Shown: one piece after another, positions 1 through 4,465 of the stretch
Layout: each line of letters begins with the position of its first letter
Position numbering within the stretch: the first letter of the stretch is position 1
Source of the DNA: Actinomycetota bacterium
Lineage (GTDB): Bacteria; Actinomycetota; Actinomycetes; Streptosporangiales; Streptosporangiaceae
DNA length: 5,894 nt
Assembly (NCBI GenBank): GCA_003140115.1
Contig: PLIQ01000219.1
Coordinates: 19,335 to 25,228 of the forward strand
Direction of reading: 5' to 3'
Translations under genes and position numbers: made by a program
Notes under the pieces: model-generated
What the model saw: the letters and a program-made list of their open reading frames with translations, nothing else
Told to the model about the DNA's origin: nothing
Database searches by the model: none

Positions 1-645
1 GACGGGACCTCGTTCAGCGTCGAACTCGCCGCCGACGCCCAGGCGGACGTCAAGGCCGCCGGGCTGACGTTCATCAAGACCATCACCTACTCCCCCACGG
101 CCATCGACCTGACCACCCAGCTCACCGAGGCCAAGGAAGCGGGAATCAAGACGCTGTTCCCGACCGGGTTCACCGGCATCCCGGCGATGGTCTCGGGGAT
201 CAAGCAGATCGGCTGGTCACCGACGATCATCGGCTGGGGCGGCCTGTACGACTACGACGTGACGGCCAGCCAGGTCCCGCCGGGGACGGTCGACGGCTGC
301 TATCAGTCCTACGCGCCGGGCCAGCCGACCTCGACGCTGCTGACCCCGGAGAACGTCGCCCTGCTCAAGGCGGCTCAGGCCAAGATCGGGCTCAACCCGG
401 CGACCTCGGGCATCATCATGGCCTACAACTTCCTGCTGGTGATCAAGCAGGCGATCGAGACGGCGAACAGCCTGGACGGGACCAAGCTCGCGGCCGCGAT
501 CGAGCAGATCAAGAACCTCCAGCTCGATATCCCCGGCGTCCAGGATTCGTTCTCTGCCGCCGACCACACCGGCTGGCCGGACGGCGCGCTGAAGGAGTGC
601 ACGCTGAAGCAGGGGCCCTACGACATCTTGTACGGGGCCAGCTGA
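1..645 (+). CDS. ABC transporter substrate-binding protein, branched-chain amino acid type (5' end outside window)
   Basis: The frame is open from the first base to the TGA at 643-645, giving 214 C-terminal residues. The protein resembles type I periplasmic-binding-fold proteins (Peripla_BP_6, LivJ-like), which capture a small ligand outside the membrane and deliver it to an ABC permease. What is seen is alternating beta/alpha structure: a strand with FIKTITYSP near residue 28, then the helix with LTTQLTEAKEAG, the strand KTLFPTGF, the helix PAMVSGIKQIG, and a C-terminal lobe with AYNFLLVIKQAIETA and LAAAIEQIKNLQ. Family members are roughly 380-430 residues, so about half, including the signal peptide or lipobox, lies left of the window. 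Two cysteines (window residues 100 and 200) could form a disulfide, as in many exported binding proteins. The ligand cannot be read from the sequence; in actinobacteria such proteins also bind aromatic acids and other metabolites. No permease or ATPase gene follows, so any partners must lie upstream. Confidence 0.9.
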   Translation, partial: DGTSFSVELAADAQADVKAAGLTFIKTITYSPTAIDLTTQLTEAKEAGIKTLFPTGFTGIPAMVSGIKQIGWSPTIIGWGGLYDYDVTASQVPPGTVDGCYQSYAPGQPTSTLLTPENVALLKAAQAKIGLNPATSGIIMAYNFLLVIKQAIETANSLDGTKLAAAIEQIKNLQLDIPGVQDSFSAADHTGWPDGALKECTLKQGPYDILYGAS

Positions 646-657
646 CCTAGCCGCAAT

Positions 658-679
658 CCTGTCCCGCCCTGTCCCGCCC
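658..679. repeat. Tandem 10-bp direct repeat after the binding-protein stop codon
   Basis: Two perfect copies of CCTGTCCCGC stand head to tail (658-667 and 668-677), and the period continues into CC at 678-679. The array starts 12 bases after the stop codon and runs into the left arm of the stem-loop at 676-713. It is probably a slippage product in non-coding DNA. No function can be inferred. Confidence 0.8.
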
Positions 680-713
680 GCGACGCCCAGCCCACAGCCG
701 GGGCGTCGCGGGC
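676..713. terminator. Strong GC stem-loop between convergent genes, probable bidirectional terminator
   Basis: Positions 676-688 (GCCCGCGACGCCC) and 701-713 (GGGCGTCGCGGGC) are perfectly complementary over 13 bp, enclosing a 12-base loop (689-700). It sits in the 79-bp gap between the stop codons of the binding protein (+) and the MaoC-like hydratase (-), where a shared terminator is expected. No T-tract follows on either strand. Actinobacterial terminators often lack one, so the assignment rests on stem strength and position. Confidence 0.75.
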
Positions 714-724
714 ACAGGTCCTGG

Positions 725-1582
725 TCAGACCGCCGGGGAAACCTCGACCCAGCCGTTTTTCAGCACCGTGTCGCCCTGCGAGGCGGCCTCGAAGGCGTAG
801 GCCCGCAGGCCGCCCGCGGTCGGGCCCACGTCGTACACGGACACGTCGATGTCATCGCCCGGGTAGGCGTACCGGCTGAACCGGACCGCGACGCGCTTGA
901 TGCGGCCCGGCTCGCCGCCCGCCGCCAGCGCGACCAGGGCGCGGCTGGCGATGCCCAGGCTGCAGGCCCCCTGGTTGAACTTGCGGGGCCGCCCGCTGCG
1001 GATGGCCGCCTGGTCGCTGACGTGGATGGTCGAACGGTCGCCCGAGGCGCCCGCGTAGCGGAAGGTCTGGTCGTGGGTGGTGGGCAGGCTCATCGTGCCG
1101 ACCTTCCGGGCCCGGGCCTGCTCGGGGAAGGTGTGATCGGGCATGTCCGGGCCCTGGTTCCCGCCGGTGGCCTGGCCGGTCATGATCGAGGACCAGTACT
1201 GCTCGACGACCACCTGCCCGTCGTCGTCGACGCTCATCAGCCGGGTGAACACGTTCATCCCGGCCTTGCTGACCACGACCGCATACCGGTCCGCGGTCGT
1301 GTGCAGGGCCATCCCTGGCGAGATCGGCCGGCGGATGTACAGGTCGTGCTCGCCGTGCCCGCCGCCGCGCCCGCCTTCCATGGCTTCGGCCGGCAGCTGG
1401 CCCAGGCTGCGCATGGCGTCGAACACCGGCACCACCGGGTAGGTGGGCGGCACCGCGCGCCCGTCGCGGTACAGCGGGTTATCGTCGTTGATGGCTAGGG
1501 CGAAGGCGGCGATCTCGCCGGGATCGCAGTAATTGACGAACGGCCCTGACGGCTCGCCCAGCGGAACCTTGGAGCTATCCAT
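725..1582 (-). CDS. Double-hotdog MaoC-like dehydratase / enoyl-CoA hydratase 2 family protein
   Basis: This 285-residue protein has two hotdog repeats, the usual architecture and size for MaoC-type (R)-specific enoyl-CoA hydratases with a FAS1-DH-like N-terminal domain. Such enzymes hydrate trans-2-enoyl-CoA esters in the cytoplasm during fatty acid, sterol or side-chain oxidation. The N-terminal repeat carries FALAINDDNPLY (27-38). The C-terminal repeat carries the hydratase-2 signature region YAGASGDRSTIH (176-187), with catalytic-type Asp182 and His187 at the D-x4-H spacing, followed by NQGACSLG (203-210) in the central helix and a final strand with KNGWVEV. The family's conserved Asn two residues after the Asp is Ser184 here, so activity or substrate may differ. 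The ATG start (complement of 1580-1582) follows GGGAGA by five bases, a good ribosome binding site. The gene is monocistronic within the window, converges on the binding-protein gene and diverges from the VOC gene. The family call is firm; the substrate is unknown. Confidence 0.87.
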   Translation of the reverse strand: MDSSKVPLGEPSGPFVNYCDPGEIAAFALAINDDNPLYRDGRAVPPTYPVVPVFDAMRSLGQLPAEAMEGGRGGGHGEHDLYIRRPISPGMALHTTADRYAVVVSKAGMNVFTRLMSVDDDGQVVVEQYWSSIMTGQATGGNQGPDMPDHTFPEQARARKVGTMSLPTTHDQTFRYAGASGDRSTIHVSDQAAIRSGRPRKFNQGACSLGIASRALVALAAGGEPGRIKRVAVRFSRYAYPGDDIDVSVYDVGPTAGGLRAYAFEAASQGDTVLKNGWVEVSPAV

Positions 1583-1600
1583 GGTGGTCTCCCGGGGACT

Positions 1601-1633
1601 ACATAAGAAAGTTATACGTCTTTCGAAGTCTAA
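1601..1633 (-). promoter_or_regulatory. AT-rich promoter/operator candidate for the MaoC-like gene
   Basis: This is an AT-rich island in otherwise GC-rich DNA, ending 19 bases before the MaoC-like start codon. Read on the minus strand it holds TATAAC (1616-1611) and TTATGT (1606-1601), either of which could serve as a -10 element and would place the transcript start just ahead of the ribosome binding site. No convincing -35 box lies at normal spacing. An imperfect dyad, GAAAG (1607-1611) and CTTTC (1620-1624), spans it and could be an operator. Promoter position is likely; the exact boxes are uncertain. Confidence 0.4.
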
Positions 1634-1705
1634 CCGCGGAGCGGGCCGCCGCCAACGGGCGCGGGGCCCTGTGCGGTGGCCCGGACGGGGGCGGTGACCG
1701 GCTCC

Positions 1706-1732
1706 TTGACACCACTAGGGCACCATTAGTTT
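1706..1732 (+). promoter_or_regulatory. Candidate sigma-70-type promoter for the leader ORF and VOC gene
   Basis: A perfect TTGACA -35 box (1706-1711) is followed after 15 bp by TAGTTT (1727-1732), which fits the actinobacterial TANNNT -10 pattern. The spacer is short compared with the usual 17-18 bp. Transcription would begin near 1739 and give a leader of about 60 bases before the ATG at 1799. The spacer contains a direct repeat, CACCACTAG (1710-1718) and CACCATTAG (1721-1729), matching at 8 of 9 bases and 11 bp apart, a spacing that suits a regulator binding one face of the helix. Confidence 0.45.
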
Positions 1733-1798
1733 GATGGACGGCGAACTTTACTCCGGAAACGGCGGCCGCATCCGCCCCCTGCGTCACGTGGAGTCCTG

Positions 1799-1825
1799 AT
1801 GGCGATCGGCACGGTACGGGTATGA
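1799..1825 (+). CDS. Putative 8-codon leader ORF coupled to the VOC gene
   Basis: ATG at 1799 opens a reading frame encoding MAIGTVRV, closed by the TGA at 1823-1825. That stop overlaps the VOC start codon (1822-1824) in an ATGA arrangement typical of translational coupling. The best ribosome binding site in the region, GGAG at 1790-1793, stands five bases before this ATG, whereas the VOC ATG has only a weak GGTACGGGT stretch in front of it. No in-frame ATG, GTG or TTG start for VOC exists between the upstream stop at 1732 and 1822. A ribosome loaded at 1799 would therefore finish exactly where VOC translation begins. The peptide itself is unrecognised and may have no function of its own. An alternative is that the ATG at 1799 is chance and VOC is initiated directly. 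Confidence 0.45.
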   Translation: MAIGTVRV

Positions 1826-2367
1826 CGGCTCAGCTGCCCGGGGCCGCCGAGCTCGGCGACGAAGAGGCCAGCCTGGCCGGGGAGATCGGCGCGACCTTCG
1901 ACCACGTCGCGGTGGCCGGCCGCCGGATCCGGGACATGCTGGCGCTGTGGCGGGACACGCTGGGCGGGCGGTTCGTGGTGGGCGCCGACAACCCGGCGAT
2001 CGGCTGGCGCGCGGTCCGGCTCGAGCTGGGCGGGGTCTGGTGCCTGGAGCTGATCGAGCCGCTGGCCGGCTCGGCCTTCCTCGACAGCTACCTGCGCCGC
2101 CGTCCCGAGGGCGGGGTGCACCACGTGACGTTCCTGGTCGACGACGTCGGGGCCGCGTTCGAACGGTTCGCGGCGCGCGGCTACGAGCCGTTCGGCGCCG
2201 ATGAGCAGGGGTTCCAGATGTTCGTGCACCCGCGCCGGGCGGGCGGCGTGCTGCTGCAGCTCATGCGGCGGCACGCGGCGCACGGGACGGCTGACCGTGC
2301 GGCCATGACCGTCGAGGACGTGCTGGCCGGCCGGGGCCACAACGGTACCGGCGTGCCCAGTCCCTGA
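1822..2367 (+). CDS. VOC-superfamily protein, methylmalonyl-CoA epimerase/glyoxalase-like
   Basis: This 181-residue cytoplasmic protein contains two beta-alpha-beta-beta-beta modules of the vicinal oxygen chelate fold: FDHVAVAG (26-33) begins the first and GVHHVTFLVDD (98-108) the second. The pattern LELIEP (75-80), HHVTFLVDD and FVHPRRAGGVLLQL (134-147) is closest to methylmalonyl-CoA epimerases and relatives, which use a divalent metal for proton-transfer chemistry on acyl-CoA or similar substrates. Candidate ligands are His28, Glu76 and a histidine of the 100-101 pair. The usual final Glu ligand, in GGVLxEL, is Gln146 here. About 25 residues precede the first strand and 30 polar residues follow the last, both longer than in typical epimerases. 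The gene diverges from the MaoC-like gene and converges on the MFS gene, so it is probably transcribed alone. Fold certain; the reaction could equally be another VOC chemistry or a binding role. Confidence 0.85.
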   Translation: MTAQLPGAAELGDEEASLAGEIGATFDHVAVAGRRIRDMLALWRDTLGGRFVVGADNPAIGWRAVRLELGGVWCLELIEPLAGSAFLDSYLRRRPEGGVHHVTFLVDDVGAAFERFAARGYEPFGADEQGFQMFVHPRRAGGVLLQLMRRHAAHGTADRAAMTVEDVLAGRGHNGTGVPSP

Positions 2368-2390
2368 GCGGTCCCAGTCCCTGAGCGGTC
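2356..2390. repeat. Perfect 17-bp tandem duplication across the VOC stop codon
   Basis: Positions 2356-2372 and 2373-2389 are identical copies of CCCAGTCCCTGAGCGGT, and position 2390 continues the period. The first copy includes the VOC stop codon (2365-2367). The end of the second copy and base 2390 form part of the MFS stop codon (complement of 2389-2391). Most of the 21-bp gap between these convergent genes is therefore duplicated sequence. With a single copy the two stop codons would be only 4 bp apart. Confidence 0.9.
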
Positions 2391-3960
2391 ATAGGACGGG
2401 CCGGGCTGCGCCGGCCGGGGTGCTCCCCGGGCGCACGAAGGGCCCGAGAGCCGCGCCGACCAGAGCAGCGGAGGCGGCTACGGCCATGGTCAGGTGCAGC
2501 CCGGCCATGAACGCCGCGTGGCTGGCTTGCGTGATGGCCTGCGCCACGCGGGCGGACGAACCGGCCGGAACCGGGGCCAGGCCCTGGGAGATCACGGCCG
2601 AGGACCGAGCCAGGGTGCGGGCTACCCCGGGCGGCACCCCGGCGCTCAGCAACCGGCTCAGCAGCCCCCCGGCCACCGTGGCCCCGATGAGGGAGCCGCC
2701 GACCGCGGTGCCCAGCACTCCGCCGAGCTGAATGGCCGTGACCTGGATGCCGCTGGCCAGGCCCGCTTCGTCCACCGGCACGTTGCCGACGATGGCGTCG
2801 GTGGCCGCGGTCACGACCAGCCCGATGCCCATCCCGATGAGGATGAACGGGGGCCACAGGTGCAGGTAGCTCGAGTCGACCTGCAGCGTGGCCAGCGAGA
2901 ACAGGGCCACCGAGGTGGCCAGCAGCCCGCCGGTGATGGGCAGCCGGGGTCCGAACCGCTCGGTGAGACGGGCGCCGATGTTGCCGGAGAAGGCGAACGC
3001 GACCGTCAAGGGCAGCAGGCGCACCCCGGCTCCGACCGGGGTGTAGCCGTGCACGCTCTGCAGGTAGAGGCCGATAAAGAACAGCACGCCGAACAGGGCG
3101 AAGAAGTCCAGGAGCACGATCACCACGCACAGCGAGACCGAACGCCCGCTGAAGATACCCAGCGGGACCAGGGGGTCCGCCGTGCGGTGCTCGATGACCA
3201 CGAAGACGGCCAGCACCACGGCCCCCAGGGCGATCAGGCCCAGGGTGCGGGCGCTGCCCCAGCCCCAGGCCTGGGCGTTGACCAGCGCGTAGACGACGGC
3301 CAGCAGCCCGACGGCCAGGCTCACCACCCCGGGAATGTCGAAGCGGTGCCGCCCGCCCTGCCGCGATTCGCGGAGCACGAACAGGCCCAGGACCAAGGTG
3401 GCCGTCCCCACCGGGACGTTGATGTAGAACACGCTCTGCCACGAGATGTGCTCCACGAACAACCCGCCGACGATCGGACCGGCAGCGGTGGCCACCGCCG
3501 AAGCGCTCACCCAGGTCCCCACGGCCCGGTTGAGCTCCCCCTCGCCAGGGAAGGCGGCCCGCAGCAGCGCCAGCGTGTTGGGCAGCAGCAGGGCGCCGAA
3601 GACACCCTGGACGCCGCGCAGCACGATCACCGCGTCGGTGGTGCCCGCCAGGCCGATGGCCAGCGATGCCACTGAGAAGCCGGACACGGCGACGAGAAAT
3701 ACCCGGCGCCGGCCGAAGTGGTCCCCGAGCTTGCCGCCCAGGATCAGCGAGACGGCCAGCGCCAGCAGGTACGCATTGGTGATCCACTGCAGGTCGGCCA
3801 GCGAGGCGTGCAGGTCGCGGCCGATGTACGGGTTGGCCACCGCCACCACCGACCCGTCGATCGCCACCATGACCACCGCCATGGACACGACGACCAGAGT
3901 CATCCAGGGCCGGCTCCGCAGCTGGCCAGGAGCCACAGCCGTGGCGACGGCCTCCGTCAC
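2389..3960 (-). CDS. MFS exporter, DHA2 (EmrB/QacA) family, 14 transmembrane segments
   Basis: This 523-residue inner-membrane protein has the sequence plan of drug:H+ antiporter-2 exporters, which use the proton gradient to expel drugs or metabolites. Seen in order: TM1 with the conserved acidic residue Asp35 in AIDGSVVAVANP; WITNAYLLALA (59-69); motif A GGKLGDHFGRRR (75-86); motif B LRGVQGVFGALLLPNTLALL (114-133); motif C GPIVGGLF (161-168); FYINVPVG (178-185); LYLQSVHGYTPVGAGVRLLPL (298-318); and the late EAGLASGIQVTAIQLGGVLGTAVGG (398-422). Length and hydrophobic pattern fit 14 helices. The start is GTG (complement of 3958-3960), chosen because an AGGGG ribosome binding site precedes it by six bases and the protein then begins about 20 residues before TM1, as usual. 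It lies 40 bp downstream of the small barrel gene and is probably co-transcribed with it. The substrate is unknown. Long open frames overlapping it on both strands are coding-bias shadows. Confidence 0.93.
   Translation of the reverse strand: MTEAVATAVAPGQLRSRPWMTLVVVSMAVVMVAIDGSVVAVANPYIGRDLHASLADLQWITNAYLLALAVSLILGGKLGDHFGRRRVFLVAVSGFSVASLAIGLAGTTDAVIVLRGVQGVFGALLLPNTLALLRAAFPGEGELNRAVGTWVSASAVATAAGPIVGGLFVEHISWQSVFYINVPVGTATLVLGLFVLRESRQGGRHRFDIPGVVSLAVGLLAVVYALVNAQAWGWGSARTLGLIALGAVVLAVFVVIEHRTADPLVPLGIFSGRSVSLCVVIVLLDFFALFGVLFFIGLYLQSVHGYTPVGAGVRLLPLTVAFAFSGNIGARLTERFGPRLPITGGLLATSVALFSLATLQVDSSYLHLWPPFILIGMGIGLVVTAATDAIVGNVPVDEAGLASGIQVTAIQLGGVLGTAVGGSLIGATVAGGLLSRLLSAGVPPGVARTLARSSAVISQGLAPVPAGSSARVAQAITQASHAAFMAGLHLTMAVAASAALVGAALGPFVRPGSTPAGAARPVL
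2415..2430. terminator. GC hairpin at the MFS 3' end, possible VOC terminator
   Basis: CCGGGG (2415-2420) and CCCCGG (2425-2430) form a perfect 6-bp stem with a TGCT loop, starting 48 bases after the VOC stop and inside the last codons of the opposing MFS gene. No T-tract follows. The 21-bp gap between these genes has no good stem-loop of its own, so this is the nearest candidate for ending the VOC transcript. Such hairpins also occur by chance in GC-rich codons. Confidence 0.25.
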
Positions 3961-3966
3961 GCAATT

Positions 3967-3972
3967 CCCCTC
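3967..3972 (-). promoter_or_regulatory. Ribosome binding site fixing the GTG start of the MFS gene
   Basis: On the minus strand GAGGGG (3972-3967) lies six bases before the GTG at 3960-3958. It is the only good Shine-Dalgarno match near the N-terminus and supports GTG over the internal ATG at residue 20, which would cut into TM1. Confidence 0.65.
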
Positions 3973-3978
3973 TTGGGC

Positions 3979-3992
3979 CGGCCCGCGGGCCG
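3979..3992. repeat. 14-bp perfect palindrome in the barrel-MFS intergenic gap
   Basis: CGGCCCGCGGGCCG is fully self-complementary and occupies the centre of the 40-bp gap between the barrel gene and the MFS gene, just upstream of the MFS ribosome binding site. It overlaps a second perfect palindrome, GGGCCGGCCC (3975-3984), so only one of the two can form at a time. In RNA it could modulate read-through or access to the MFS ribosome binding site; GC-rich chance is the alternative. Confidence 0.55.
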
Positions 3993-4000
3993 ACAGGCGG

Positions 4001-4339
4001 CTAACCGCTGACGGCCTCGAACCAGTGCAGGACGGGCGGGTTGACCGCGAGGTCCATCGCGGGCGTCATGTCGATCCGGCCGTCGACGGAGGCGGCGCCG
4101 AGCGCGGCCATGGCGCCCGCCACGTCGTCGGTGTCCATCTCCCACACCGCGAGGTAACGATGGGCCGGCGGGGCGCCGACCCCGGGAACGTCCGCGACCC
4201 GGTACCGGTGGACCGCCGTGACGGCCGGGATCGCGGCCCGGACCTGGGGAACGTGCGTGCCGTCGTACCAAGCGTTGAACTCGCTGTCGCTAGCCTCGTC
4301 GACGGGGCTGGACCACGCCATGAACATGGACTTCGCCAT
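4001..4339 (-). CDS. Small dimeric alpha/beta-barrel protein (EthD/ABM-like), function unknown
   Basis: This 112-residue protein has the size and pattern of ferredoxin-like barrel proteins that pair into a dimeric alpha/beta barrel: strand SMFMAWSSPV (4-13), helix with DSEFNAWYDGTHVPQVRAA (18-36), strand TAVHRYRVA (41-49), strand HRYLAVWEMD (60-69), helix VAGAMAALGAAS (73-84), and a final strand VLHWFEAVSG. The FNAWYDGTHVP segment, with Trp24, Tyr25 and His29, resembles the W-Y-x3-H-x-P signature of EthD-like proteins, whose members take part in degrading or modifying small organic molecules. No specific reaction can be assigned. The ATG start has an almost ideal AGGAGG site four bases upstream. 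The stop is TAG, and the DHA2 exporter follows after 40 bp on the same strand, so this is the probable first gene of a two-gene operon. Antibiotic-biosynthesis-monooxygenase-like is an alternative label for the same fold. Confidence 0.75.
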   Translation of the reverse strand: MAKSMFMAWSSPVDEASDSEFNAWYDGTHVPQVRAAIPAVTAVHRYRVADVPGVGAPPAHRYLAVWEMDTDDVAGAMAALGAASVDGRIDMTPAMDLAVNPPVLHWFEAVSG

Positions 4340-4343
4340 CGGT

Positions 4344-4349
4344 CCTCCT
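4344..4349 (-). promoter_or_regulatory. Perfect AGGAGG ribosome binding site of the barrel gene
   Basis: CCTCCT on the plus strand reads AGGAGG on the minus strand, four bases before the ATG at 4339. It is the strongest ribosome binding site in the window and suggests high translation of the small barrel protein relative to the exporter behind it. Confidence 0.75.
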
Positions 4350-4366
4350 CAGGGAGCGCGCACTCA

Positions 4367-4381
4367 TTGACAATTTGACAA
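4367..4381. repeat. Tandem TTGACAA repeat in the divergent region, possible operator
   Basis: TTGACAA occurs at 4367-4373 and again at 4375-4381, with a period of 8 bp, in the 126-bp region between the divergent barrel-MFS operon and the MBL gene. Read on the minus strand the repeats fall downstream of the candidate promoter at 4399-4428, a position where a bound repressor would block transcription. Each copy also contains TTGACA, the -35 consensus, facing the MBL gene, but no good -10 follows at proper spacing. Confidence 0.4.
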
Positions 4382-4398
4382 ACGTCGACTCATGCGTC

Positions 4399-4428
4399 AC
4401 GCTAACGCCTGGAACTGGGGTAGGTCAA
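4399..4428 (-). promoter_or_regulatory. Candidate promoter of the barrel-MFS operon
   Basis: On the minus strand TTGACC (4428-4423) is followed after 18 bp by TAGCGT (4404-4399), which fits TANNNT. Transcription would start near 4392, leaving a leader of about 50 bases containing the TTGACAA repeats and the AGGAGG site. No comparably clear promoter is visible for the MBL gene; TAAAGA at 4443-4448 is the nearest weak -10 candidate. Confidence 0.4.
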
Positions 4429-4465
4429 CGGCGCTACTTCCGTAAAGAGTGTTCAGGGTAGGTAG

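Noticed and set aside
1599..1787. A 62-codon minus-strand open frame in the divergent region upstream of the MaoC-like gene
   Set aside because: It has a GTG start, a Pro/Arg/Ala-rich translation with no motif, and it runs through the AT-rich promoter island. More likely non-coding.
2494..3675. A 393-codon open frame on the plus strand antisense to the MFS gene
   Set aside because: Its composition is Gln/Gly/His/Arg-rich without hydrophobic cores or motifs, typical of antisense to a GC-rich membrane-protein gene.
2261..3964. A 567-codon open frame on the minus strand overlapping the MFS gene in another frame
   Set aside because: Its translation is Arg/Gly/Pro-rich with no domain pattern, while the overlapping frame has all the DHA2 motifs. 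It is a by-product of GC-biased third positions.
3446..4378. A 310-codon plus-strand open frame spanning the 5' end of the MFS gene and the barrel gene
   Set aside because: It is antisense to two well-supported genes and their ribosome binding sites, and its translation has no recognisable family features.
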